Positions 34,142 to 41,956 of a DNA stretch of 64,000 nucleotides are shown one piece after another. A program made the translations under genes and the position numbers. Numbering within the stretch: the first letter of the stretch is position 1; every line of letters begins with the position of its first letter. Under the pieces are notes generated by a model that saw nothing but the letters and a program-made list of their open reading frames with translations, did not search any database and was not told where the DNA came from. The DNA comes from an uncultured Collinsella sp. (lineage in GTDB: Bacteria; Actinomycetota; Coriobacteriia; Coriobacteriales; Coriobacteriaceae): the NCBI GenBank assembly GCA_900545745.1, contig URAD01000008.1, forward strand, positions 1 through 64,000. The letters run 5' to 3'.

Positions 34142-34834
34142 CTAGATAGCCGAGTCTTTAGACAGCTCAAAATAGTCGGGATGCAAGGCAATAACCGGGC
34201 CCTGCTCCTCGGGCATCAGGTGCAAGTGCGTCTCGGCCAGATAGCTCGCCGCATCGGTATCGCCCCTCTTAATGGCCTCGAGAATCCGACGATGTTGTCG
34301 ACGAATCGGCTCCCAATCTAGGTCCTGCGACACCATACGCAACCAGTTGTATCGCTCAAAATGCGTGTTGACGCTCTTCATCCAACCCCACAGCATGTGG
34401 CGGCCGGCAATCTCAAAACACGTCTCATGGAACAGGTTGTCCAGATCAAAAAAGCGACGCGTCTCGCTATGGTCGAGCGACTCGGACTCGGCAAGAATCT
34501 GCTCGAGCCGATGTTTTTGCTCGGGCGTGACGGCCGAACAGCATTTAATAAGCACGCTTCTTTCGAGTTTCTCGCGCAAGAAACAGGCGTTCTCGGCGCG
34601 CTCCATGCTGATCTTAGAGACGTAGGTGCCGCTTTTTGGACGCGTTTCCACCAGCTCCTGCTCACGCAGGCGCACAAAGGATTCGCGAATGGGCGTGCGC
34701 CCGATTCCCGTCTCTTTTTCCAGACCAATCGCCGAAAGGCGTGTGCCGGGCTTGAGCTCGGCGTAGATGATCTTGGAGCGCAGTGCGTTGTACGCCTGGT
34801 CTTGCAGGCTCTGATAATGCTGGTGCTGTTCCAT
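34142..34834 (-). CDS. GntR/FadR-family (FCD domain) transcriptional regulator
   Basis: A 230-residue regulator with a GntR winged helix at about 10-75 (QAYNALRSKIIYAELKPGTR, GIGRTPIRESFVRLREQELV) and an all-helical FCD effector domain whose metal-binding residues are visible (Asp in FDLDNLFHETCF, His in RRQHRRILEAI, His in AETHLHLM). Members typically sense organic acids. ATG 34834 follows CCGAGGG, and the frame upstream to 34948 lacks a site. A perfect 23-bp-armed palindrome lies 72 bases upstream. A fragment of another FCD regulator survives at 36747-36986. Targets are not evident from neighbours. Confidence 0.9.
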   Translation of the reverse strand: MEQHQHYQSLQDQAYNALRSKIIYAELKPGTRLSAIGLEKETGIGRTPIRESFVRLREQELVETRPKSGTYVSKISMERAENACFLREKLERSVLIKCCSAVTPEQKHRLEQILAESESLDHSETRRFFDLDNLFHETCFEIAGRHMLWGWMKSVNTHFERYNWLRMVSQDLDWEPIRRQHRRILEAIKRGDTDAASYLAETHLHLMPEEQGPVIALHPDYFELSKDSAI

Positions 34835-34905
34835 AAAGCCCTCGGATAAACCCTCGGTTAATCGAATACCACCATGCAATACTATCGCATCCCCCGCCCC
34901 CTCAT

Positions 34906-34974
34906 AAGTTGCGGTGGAATAGTTCCTGCTCAAGGCCTTCAGCAGCAAAAACAGGAACTATTCCACCGCAACTT
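34906..34974. repeat. Palindrome family C, copy 1
   Basis: Perfect 23-base arms beginning AAGTTGCGGTGGAATAGTTC around a 23-base loop. A second copy with the same AGTTGCGGTGGAATA outer sequence but different inner arm lies at 39153. This copy is upstream of the GntR regulator gene. Confidence 0.88.
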
Positions 34975-35032
34975 CCAACAGTCTTTTTGGGGCTTTTTGG
35001 CCACCCCGGGCCGCAGGTCGGCCCCTTGCCAC

Positions 35033-35181
35033 AAAAGGGGCCCATCTACTACGTTAACACGGATAGCCTCGGCCATACCGAAAACCGTGAAAACAAAACC
35101 GCAGGTAGACAGCTTGTCGATTTTCGAAAAAGCCGACCATGGTTGACCCCTGCGGCTTAAACGTAGTAGATAGGCCCTTTT
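35033..35181. repeat. 149-bp nested palindromic element
   Basis: Outer arms of about 24 bases pair imperfectly (CATCTACTACGTT near 35043 with AACGTAGTAGATA near 35160), flanked by AAAAGGG on both sides. Inside, CCGCAGG (35099-) pairs with CCTGCGG (35149-). No gene is present. The gap 34835-35395 is made of this, palindrome C1 and the tandem repeats. Confidence 0.72.
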
Positions 35182-35315
35182 CGTGGCGCAGCACTGCTGC
35201 ATCCCAAATTGGCACCCCGAGCCCTCGTGAGTTGCCAACAAGCTGTTCGCCCAGCGCTTTATCCGCGCGGCATTTGGAAAATAGCACCACCGCAAAACCC
35301 GCGAGTAGCGCTTAC

Positions 35316-35375
35316 TTTGCTATATCTCACTATACTTTGCTATATCTTGCTATACTTTGCTATATCTTGCTATAT
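35316..35375. repeat. Three tandem 20-bp repeats upstream of the ATPase gene
   Basis: TTTGCTATATCTCACTATAC, TTTGCTATATCTTGCTATAC and TTTGCTATATCTTGCTATAT follow head to tail, then a partial CTTGAGC. They end about 8 bases before the ribosome site of the ATPase gene. The TATAC/TATAT steps could each serve as a -10 box. Confidence 0.88.
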
Positions 35376-35395
35376 CTTGAGCAAAGGTGGCTCAC

Positions 35396-36487
35396 ATGCA
35401 AACAAACCCTTTTAAGCCCACAGCAGGTAAAACACCTCCCACGATTATCGGCCGCGAAGATGTGCTCGAAGAATTCAATGAGGGCCTCGTCAACGGGCCT
35501 GGTGCCCCGGGGCGCCTAATGCGCATAGCCGGCGTCCGTGGAACGGGCAAGACGGTCCTCCTTGACGAGTGCTCACGTTTGGCGCAAAGCCGTGGCTGGA
35601 CGGTCATAAAAGAGGTCGCAACCGAGGGACTTTGCCAGCGCATTCTCGAACAGCTGCAGCCCAAATTCCAGGCCAAGCACGCCAGATTTGAGCCCACCGT
35701 AGCTGGCATATCCATCGGCAGCATAGATATTGAACGAATCGGCCCATCGCTACGCGACGCCATGAGACAGACAATATCCAAGAATGGAAATGGCCTGCTC
35801 ATCACTCTCGACGAGGTTCAAGACGCAGAGCTCGATGAGGTCCGAACGCTCTCCATTGCGATTCAGCAGGTTATCGGCGAAGACCTTGATATCGCCTTTG
35901 TTTTTGCTGGGCTGCCTTCGATGATTGAAAGCATCATCAACGGAAAGACACTTACGTTTTTGCGCCGTGCCCTCCCCTTTGATCTGAAGGCTGTGGCAGT
36001 AACCGAAGTGTCGTACTCCCTCGAGGAAACCATTGAAGCGTCTGGCATGGAGTTGCAGCCAGGTATTGCCGGCCAACTTGCCGAGGCAACGCAAGGCTAT
36101 CCTTTCATGATCCAACTCGTTGGATACTACGCATGGCAGTTGGCAAGACGCGCACATACAGCGATTATTGGAGAAGAAGAAGCCGAGCGCGGCATTGCAA
36201 CGGCACGCGAACGCTTCTGCGCCATGGTGATTGAGCCCGCGCTGCAGCGCATTCCGCCCACGTGCATCGCTTATCTGCTGAGCATGGCGTCTTTGGGGCA
36301 GACGAGCTCGACCAGCATGGTTGCCGATGCCCTAAACAAAACGCCTCAACAGGTGAGTTCCGTCCGCAGCCGCCTGTTAAGAGAATCGATTATCGAGGCT
36401 CCTTCGTACGGCAAGGTCTCATTTGCCATCCCCTATATGCGCGACTACCTCTACGAGCACAAAGCCGAACTGGAAGTTGAACTGTAG
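35396..36487 (+). CDS. AAA+ ATPase with C-terminal winged helix
   Basis: A 363-residue ATPase of the AAA_16/STAND-like class. Walker A is IAGVRGTGKTVLLDEC at about 40-55, Walker B is LLITLDEVQDAELDEV near 140, and a sensor-type VFAGLP follows. Residues about 285-350 resemble a winged helix (TSMVADALNKTPQQVSSVRS), as in archaeal-type and Orc/Cdc6-like ATPases. The start ATG 35396 follows AAAGGTGG; a GTG at 35387 lies inside that site and is less likely. The gene is AT-richer than its neighbours, is isolated on the plus strand, and is preceded by 20-bp tandem repeats that could modulate its expression. Function unknown. Confidence 0.82.
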   Translation: MQTNPFKPTAGKTPPTIIGREDVLEEFNEGLVNGPGAPGRLMRIAGVRGTGKTVLLDECSRLAQSRGWTVIKEVATEGLCQRILEQLQPKFQAKHARFEPTVAGISIGSIDIERIGPSLRDAMRQTISKNGNGLLITLDEVQDAELDEVRTLSIAIQQVIGEDLDIAFVFAGLPSMIESIINGKTLTFLRRALPFDLKAVAVTEVSYSLEETIEASGMELQPGIAGQLAEATQGYPFMIQLVGYYAWQLARRAHTAIIGEEEAERGIATARERFCAMVIEPALQRIPPTCIAYLLSMASLGQTSSTSMVADALNKTPQQVSSVRSRLLRESIIEAPSYGKVSFAIPYMRDYLYEHKAELEVEL

Positions 36488-36506
36488 AAACGGCAACTGC
36501 CCTGCA

Positions 36507-36559
36507 AGACGAAAACCGTTTTCATACGGATTTAAAGCAGACGTAAACGGTTTTCGTCT
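36507..36559. repeat. AAAACCGTTT palindrome after the ATPase gene
   Basis: Perfect 15-base arms AGACGAAAACCGTTT / AAACGGTTTTCGTCT around a 23-base loop, 20 bases after the ATPase stop. Two further ACGAAA / GTTTTACG-like segments follow to about 36620, suggesting an extended structured repeat. Confidence 0.8.
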
Positions 36560-36662
36560 GTTTTACGTTCGGAAATAAGACGCAAATTGCACTTTCGTAT
36601 GGTTTTACGCCAAACGCAACACGCTTTCGTCCGGCTATGCGTCCCCAATCCAAACGAAAAAG

Positions 36663-36688
36663 GCCCCGAGCTCGTGTGAGCTCGGGGC
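36663..36688. terminator. Bidirectional terminator hairpin
   Basis: A perfect 11-base stem GCCCCGAGCTC / GAGCTCGGGGC with a four-base loop, followed by TCTTTG on the plus strand and by CCTTTTTCG on the minus strand. Confidence 0.75.
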
Positions 36689-36746
36689 TCTTTGTGCCGC
36701 ACATCTATGAGAGGGAATCGATGCGCACGGGCGCTACTCCATGTAG

Positions 36747-36986
36747 CCGCCCTGGGATGGCGGAAACCTCGTCGTTCCCCGCCTGATGGGCGTGCTCAAG
36801 GCATCCGTCCCCCTCTTTATCGACGTGACCGGCAAAAAGCTCGTCGAGGAAACTATCCGCACGCACCGCGATGTGGCCGACGCCATCGCCTCGCGCAATC
36901 CCACCGCCGCGCATGACGCGATGTATCTGCACCTGGTGTATAACCGCAACATGATTGCGGAGGGAGCAGAAGCAAAAGGCATTTAG
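36747..36986 (+). pseudogene. C-terminal remnant of a GntR/FCD-domain regulator
   Basis: After an in-frame TAG (36744-36746) the frame reads PPWDGGNLVVPRLMGVLKAS and continues to EAKGI before TAG at 36984. HRDVADAIASRNPTAAHDAM, then YLHLVYNRNMI, is the ending of FCD-domain GntR regulators, where a His closes the metal site. The DNA-binding domain and most of the FCD domain are missing, and the upstream DNA is a terminator hairpin, not coding. ATG 36786 could start a 66-residue peptide, but without a ribosome site. I read it as a deletion remnant. Confidence 0.75.
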
Positions 36987-37018
36987 GGCCCGACAATAAT
37001 CTTTCTTTGGCAAAACGC

Positions 37019-37058
37019 AAGCGGCGGCCGCCCAACACACAGGGCAGCCGCCGCTTTT
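37019..37058. terminator. GC-rich bidirectional terminator
   Basis: AGCGGCGGCCGCCC pairs with GGGCAGCCGCCGCT, followed on the plus strand by TTTTT. It lies 27 bases past the stop of the oxidoreductase gene on the minus strand and after the GntR remnant on the plus strand. Confidence 0.82.
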
Positions 37059-37085
37059 TGCAATCGATTGGCGCAAAGGGGTTGA

Positions 37086-39035
37086 TTAGAGCTCGCAGGC
37101 AACCTTGTAGCCATCGCCGATGGCATCGCGGATGTTGCCACACTTCTGGGCGTCGCCCAGCACGTGGACAGCAACGCCAGCAGCAGCAAGGTCGTCGGCC
37201 AACTTGGTATTGGGACGATAGCCCATGGCAAGCACCAGCGTATCGGCACCGGTGATGGTGTGGACCTCGCCGTCCTTCTCGTAGCTGATGGTGTCCTCGG
37301 TAATCTCGGTCACCTTGGCCTCGGTCAGCACGTGGACACCCTTGGAGAGCATGCGCGTGATGAGCACCGCGCGACCGGCACCGCCCTCGTTGGCGGCGAG
37401 CGTCTTGGTCATCTCGATGACGGTGACATCGCGGTTGGCCGGCGACAGGTCGTTGACCAGCGGAGCCAGATAATCGGCCGTCTCGCAGCCAACGGTGCCG
37501 CCGCCCACAATGACGATCTTCTTGCCCGGGAAAGCCTTGCCACCCAGCAGGTCATCGGCCGTCATAACCTGCTTAAAGCCCTGCATGAAGGCCGGAGCGA
37601 TGGGCTCGGCGCCATAAGCCAGGACGACCTCGTAGCCCGCGTAGTCACGCTGAATGTCCTCGGCCGAAAGCTCGGTACCAAATACGCACTTCACGCCGAC
37701 CTCGGCCAGGCGACGGTACTGATACTTGATCACGCGGGTGAGTTCCTGCTTTGCCGGCGGAACGGCCGCGATGCGCATCTCGCCGCCCGGCTCATCCTGC
37801 TTATCCACGAGCACCACGTTGTGTCCGCGCTTGGCGGCAATGTAGGCTGCCTCCATGCCCGCAGGACCAGCGCCCACAACCAGCACGTTCTTAGCCTCGG
37901 CGGCAGGCTCGTAACCAGCCTCGTCGCGCTCCACGTCCGGGTTGACGGTGCAGGAGATGCGCTTGCCGAACATAATGCCGTTCAGGCAGCGCAGGCAACC
38001 GATGCAGGGGCGGATGTCGTCGGCGTTGCCGGCAGCGGCCTTATTGCAGAACTCGGCATCGCACAGATTGGCGCGGCCCATCATGCAGATGTCGGCAGCG
38101 CCGTCCTCGATCAGCTCCTCGGCGATCCAGGCCTCGTTGATGCGGCCGACGGTGGCGACAGGAATGTTGACGTGCTTTTTGATCTCGCGCGAGCAGGCAG
38201 CGTGCGAGGCCTGCTGGGTACCGGCGGCAGGAATCGCGGAACCGCGCTTGATGGTGGTGCCGCCCGACACATGAATCATGTCGACGCCGGCCTTCTCCAG
38301 GCGACGCGAGACGTAGATCATATCGTTGAGGGTCAGACCGCCATCGGTGTACTCATCGCCCGAGATGCGGACGTCGATGATAAAGTCCTTGCCGCAGCGC
38401 TCGCGAATCTCGGCGATGACCTCGAGCAGGAAGCGCATGCGGGCATCGAGCGAGCCGCCGTACTCGTCGGTACGCTTGTTGTAGAGCGGAGTCAAAAAGC
38501 CGCCGAGCATACCGTGGGCGTGCGCTGCGTGGACCTCAACGCCATCGACACCGGCCTTCTGCATACGCACGGCAGCGTCGCCAAACTGATGCGTGAGCTC
38601 GTGAATCTCATCGACCGTGATAGGACGCGGCGCCTCGCGGGCATAGGACGGGCCCACAAAGGATGGAGCGATCAGGCGCGGCGTGCCCGGAATGTTAAAG
38701 GCCATGTAGGCGGGGTGGAAGAGCTGCGGCATGATCTTGCAGCCATACTCGTGGACGGCCGCGGCGAGCTTTTCCCAGCCAGGGATAAACGTGTCGTCGT
38801 AGCAGCACATGTCACCCGGCAGATAGGTATAGGTAGGCTCGACCGTCACGACCTCGGTGATGATGAGGCCCACGCCGCCCTTGGCACGGGCACGGTAATG
38901 ATCGACCAAGTCGTCGGTCACATAGCCGTGATCGGCCAGGTTCGTGGACACCGGCGGCATAAAGACGCGGTTCTTAACCTCGGTCGTACCGACCTTGATC
39001 GGGCTAAAGAGCATCGGATAGGCGGAGGACTCCAT
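37086..39035 (-). CDS. FMN/FAD/4Fe-4S NADH oxidoreductase of the Old Yellow Enzyme / BaiCD / dienoyl-CoA reductase family
   Basis: A 649-residue enzyme. Residues 1-350 form an FMN-binding TIM barrel (MLFSPIKVGTTEVKNRVFMP, GVDGVEVHAAHAHGMLGGFL with the active-site His pair, and NKRTDEYGGSLDARMRF). A 4Fe-4S cluster motif follows: CIGCLRCLNGIMFGKRISC (C-x2-C-x2-3-C-x11-C). The rest holds FAD and NAD(H) Rossmann motifs (VLVVGAGPAGMEAAYIAAKR and IVIVGGGTVGCETADYLAP). Relatives reduce alkene bonds in 2,4-dienoyl-CoA, 2-enoates, bile-acid intermediates (BaiCD, BaiH) or plant phenolics. The substrate here is not predictable. ATG 39035 has AAAGGA upstream; the frame beyond to 39134 is not supported. 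It appears monocistronic. Confidence 0.92.
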   Translation of the reverse strand: MESSAYPMLFSPIKVGTTEVKNRVFMPPVSTNLADHGYVTDDLVDHYRARAKGGVGLIITEVVTVEPTYTYLPGDMCCYDDTFIPGWEKLAAAVHEYGCKIMPQLFHPAYMAFNIPGTPRLIAPSFVGPSYAREAPRPITVDEIHELTHQFGDAAVRMQKAGVDGVEVHAAHAHGMLGGFLTPLYNKRTDEYGGSLDARMRFLLEVIAEIRERCGKDFIIDVRISGDEYTDGGLTLNDMIYVSRRLEKAGVDMIHVSGGTTIKRGSAIPAAGTQQASHAACSREIKKHVNIPVATVGRINEAWIAEELIEDGAADICMMGRANLCDAEFCNKAAAGNADDIRPCIGCLRCLNGIMFGKRISCTVNPDVERDEAGYEPAAEAKNVLVVGAGPAGMEAAYIAAKRGHNVVLVDKQDEPGGEMRIAAVPPAKQELTRVIKYQYRRLAEVGVKCVFGTELSAEDIQRDYAGYEVVLAYGAEPIAPAFMQGFKQVMTADDLLGGKAFPGKKIVIVGGGTVGCETADYLAPLVNDLSPANRDVTVIEMTKTLAANEGGAGRAVLITRMLSKGVHVLTEAKVTEITEDTISYEKDGEVHTITGADTLVLAMGYRPNTKLADDLAAAGVAVHVLGDAQKCGNIRDAIGDGYKVACEL

Positions 39036-39126
39036 ACAGGGTTCCTTTCGTTTGAGCCGCTGGGCGGCAGTTGCTAACGTACTTATCGTATCAGTAACCG
39101 CCGCATCCGCGCTCGCTCGCACTCCC

Positions 39127-39243
39127 GCCCTCAATCCCGACCCTCACAAAAAAGTTGCGGTGGAATACGGAGTAGATGAGGCTTTTGACAGGCAAAACAG
39201 TCCGTATTTCACCGCAACTGATGGGCGGGGTGGAATTGAGGGC
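39127..39243. repeat. Palindrome family C, copy 2, inside shorter outer arms
   Basis: Inner arms AGTTGCGGTGGAATACGGA (39153-39171) and TCCGTATTTCACCGCAACT (39201-39219) match at 18 of 19. Outside them GCCCTCAAT (39127-39135) pairs with ATTGAGGGC (39235-39243). It fills the gap between the oxidoreductase and kdpC, 40 bases after the kdpC stop. Confidence 0.82.
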
Positions 39244-39282
39244 TCAGATAGTCAGTCACGCCCTCATCCGCCACTCCCTCAC

Positions 39283-39873
39283 CTACAGCGCGCCGTCCAG
39301 CATAAGGTTCACCTTGAGCACATTGACCGTAGGCTCGCCGAAGACGCCCAGGAATCGGCCCTTGGTGCACTGGGCGATGATCTCGCGAACCTCGCCTTCG
39401 CTCTTGCCCGTGGCCTTCGCCAGGCGCGGTACCTGGTACTCGGCGGCATCGGGGGAGATCTCGGGGTCGAGCCCTGAGCCAGAACACGTCACCAGGTCGA
39501 CGGGCACAGCGTCCATATCGGCATCGGGGTTGGCGGCGCGGATCTTCTTCACGCGCGTATCCATCAGCTGCCGATACTCCTCACTCGCCGGGGACAGGTT
39601 GGACGGGGCACCATACGCCATGAGCTCGCCGTCTTCGCCTTCGACAATTGACACGTTCTGAATACGACCCCACATATGGTCCTCATCCTCGAAGTTCTGG
39701 CCGATCAGCTCGGAGCCCACGATCTTGTCGTCGACCGTAATGAGTGAACCGTTCGCCTGATACGGGAACGCAACCTGGGCGATGCCGGTCACGACGAGCG
39801 TATAGCCCAGGCCGCAGACAACGGTAAACAGCGCGAACACGCCCAGTGCGCGCGATGCAACACCTTTGAACAT
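39283..39873 (-). CDS. kdpC: Potassium-transporting ATPase subunit C
   Basis: KdpC is the single-pass accessory subunit of the KdpFABC high-affinity potassium pump, believed to act as a catalytic chaperone for KdpB. The 196-residue product begins MFKGVASRALGVFALFTVVC with one membrane helix, then an external domain with the family pattern GSELIGQNFEDEDHMWGR and YGAPSNLSPASEEYRQLM. TCSGSGLDPEISPDAAEYQV is the conserved T-x-S-G-S-G-L-D-P-x-I-S-P-x-A-A motif. ATG 39873 has GGAGG five bases upstream. It is the last gene of the operon, 12 bases after kdpB. Confidence 0.97.
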   Translation of the reverse strand: MFKGVASRALGVFALFTVVCGLGYTLVVTGIAQVAFPYQANGSLITVDDKIVGSELIGQNFEDEDHMWGRIQNVSIVEGEDGELMAYGAPSNLSPASEEYRQLMDTRVKKIRAANPDADMDAVPVDLVTCSGSGLDPEISPDAAEYQVPRLAKATGKSEGEVREIIAQCTKGRFLGVFGEPTVNVLKVNLMLDGAL

Positions 39874-39885
39874 ACAAACCTCCAC

Positions 39886-41940
39886 TTACATAATGCCGCA
39901 GAACGCGAGCAGCATGTCGATGAGCTTGATGAATACGAACGGGGCAACGATGCCGCCCAGACCCCACACGAGCAGGTTGTGGATCAGCAGCTGTCCGGAC
40001 GGCACCTCGCGGTACTTAACGCCCTTCAGCGCGGCCGGGATCAGCGCGACGATAACGAGCGCGTTATAGATGATGGCCGAAAGAACCGCGGACAGCGGGC
40101 TTGCCAGACCGAGGATGTTGAGCGCGCCAAGGCCCGGGTAGATCGGCGAGAAAAGGGCCGGGATGATAGCGAAGTACTTCGCCATGTCGTTGGCCACCGA
40201 GAAGGTCGTGAGCGAACCGCGGGTCATGAGCAGCTGCTTGCCGATACGCACGACCTCGATGAGCTTGGTGGGGCTGGAGTCGAGGTCAACCATGTTGCCG
40301 GCCTCCTTGGCAGCCTGGGTGCCCGTGTTCATGGCCACGGCGACATCGGCCTGGGCCAGAGCGGGCGCGTCGTTGGTGCCGTCGCCGGTCATGGCGACCA
40401 GGTGCCCCTCACGCTGGAACTCGCGAATCTTCTCGAGCTTGCCTTCAGGGGTGGCCTCGGCCAGGAAGTCGTCAACGCCGGCCTCGGCGGCGATTGCCGC
40501 GGCGGTGAGCGGGTTGTCGCCCGTCACCATGATGGTCTTGATGCCCATCTTGCGCAGGTCGGCGAACTTCTCCTTAACGCCGGACGTGATGATGTCCTTG
40601 AGGTACACAACGCCCAGCACGCGGCAGTTCTTGGTCACGACCAGCGGGGTGCCGCCGGCCTTGGCGATGCGCTCGACGGCCTCGTCGCACTCCTGGGAGA
40701 ACACGCCGCCGGCTGCCTCCACATAGGTGCGCACGGAATCGGCAGCGCCCTTGCGGATCTCATTGCCCTCGTAGTTCACACCGGACATGCGGGTCGCCGC
40801 GGTAAAGGGGATGAACTCCATACCCTTATCCTCGAGCGTGCGGCCGCGCAGAGCGAACTGCTCCTTGGCGAGCACGACGATGGAACGGCCTTCGGGGGTC
40901 TCGTCGGCCAGCGAGGAAAGCTGGGCGGCATCGGCCAGCTCCGCGGGATCGATGCCGTCGACCGGGATGAACTCGGCGGCTTGGCGGTTACCCAGGGTGA
41001 TGGTGCCGGTCTTGTCGAGCATGAGGATGTCGACGTCGCCGGCGGCCTCGATGGCGCGGCCGGACATGGCCAGCACGTTGGCCTCGTTCAGACGGCTCAT
41101 GCCGGCGATGCCGATGGCGGACAGAAGGGCGCCGATGGTAGTGGGAGCCAGGCACACGAGCAGCGCCACGAGCGTAGTCACGGCCGTGGGGTTGTCCATG
41201 TCGTGAAGACCGACCGAGAAGCAGGAGTAACAATACAGGGCCAGCGTGACCAGGATAAAGACGATGGAGAGGGCCACCAGGAAGATCTCCAGAGCGATCT
41301 CGTTAGGGGTCTTCTTGCGCGCGGCACCCTCGACCATCGCGATCATCTTGTCCAGGAAGCTCTGGCCGGGCTCACTGGAGATCTTGACGATGATCCAGTC
41401 GGACAGCACCGTGGTACCGCCGGTAACGGCAGAGCGGTCGCCGCCGGCCTCGCGGACCACGGGGGCGGACTCGCCGGTGATGGCGGACTCGTCAACGGAG
41501 GCAGCGCCCTCGATGACGTCGCCATCGCCGGGAATCTGCTCGCCGGCGCGTACGATCACCAGGTCGCCGCGCGTAAGCTCGGTGCCGGGAACGACGGTGA
41601 AGTGTTCCTTGTCCTTAACGGACTCGATGCGATGGGCCTCGACATCCTTCTTGGCCGCACGCAGGGAATCGGCCTGAGCCTTACCGCGGCCCTCGGCAAG
41701 CGCCTCGGCGAAGTTCGAGAACAGGTCGGTGAGCCACAGGATGACCGCGATGGCGACCACATAGTAGGTGGGCACACCCGCGTCCTGCACACCGAAGATG
41801 GAAGCGACGGCCAGGACGGAGGTCATGACGGCGGAAAGCCACACCAGGAACATGACCGGGTTTTGAATCTGGACGCGAGGATCCAGTTTGGCAAACGAGT
41901 CGCGGACCGCGCGGCCCATCATGTCTTTTTGCATAGCCAT
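39886..41940 (-). CDS. kdpB: Potassium-transporting ATPase ATP-binding subunit B
   Basis: The P-type ATPase subunit that powers KdpA. The 684-residue protein has Asp309 in the phosphorylation motif MLDKTGTITLG, the actuator-domain motif ITGESAPV (TGES), the nucleotide-domain KGAADS-like GNEIRKGAADSVRTYV, and the hinge MTGDGTNDAPALAQADVAVA. About seven membrane helices fit the family. ATG 41940 follows AAAGGAGG at 10 bases. The kdpB stop and kdpC start are 12 bases apart and kdpA ends 16 bases upstream, so the genes are one transcript. The family Ser162-type inhibitory phosphorylation site corresponds to the TGES loop, which is intact. Confidence 0.98.
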   Translation of the reverse strand: MAMQKDMMGRAVRDSFAKLDPRVQIQNPVMFLVWLSAVMTSVLAVASIFGVQDAGVPTYYVVAIAVILWLTDLFSNFAEALAEGRGKAQADSLRAAKKDVEAHRIESVKDKEHFTVVPGTELTRGDLVIVRAGEQIPGDGDVIEGAASVDESAITGESAPVVREAGGDRSAVTGGTTVLSDWIIVKISSEPGQSFLDKMIAMVEGAARKKTPNEIALEIFLVALSIVFILVTLALYCYSCFSVGLHDMDNPTAVTTLVALLVCLAPTTIGALLSAIGIAGMSRLNEANVLAMSGRAIEAAGDVDILMLDKTGTITLGNRQAAEFIPVDGIDPAELADAAQLSSLADETPEGRSIVVLAKEQFALRGRTLEDKGMEFIPFTAATRMSGVNYEGNEIRKGAADSVRTYVEAAGGVFSQECDEAVERIAKAGGTPLVVTKNCRVLGVVYLKDIITSGVKEKFADLRKMGIKTIMVTGDNPLTAAAIAAEAGVDDFLAEATPEGKLEKIREFQREGHLVAMTGDGTNDAPALAQADVAVAMNTGTQAAKEAGNMVDLDSSPTKLIEVVRIGKQLLMTRGSLTTFSVANDMAKYFAIIPALFSPIYPGLGALNILGLASPLSAVLSAIIYNALVIVALIPAALKGVKYREVPSGQLLIHNLLVWGLGGIVAPFVFIKLIDMLLAFCGIM

Positions 41941-41956
41941 AAATCTGCGCCCTCCT

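Noticed and set aside
35316..35375. CRISPR-like or minisatellite coding repeat
   Set aside because: Head-to-tail 20-mers without spacers, located in non-coding DNA.
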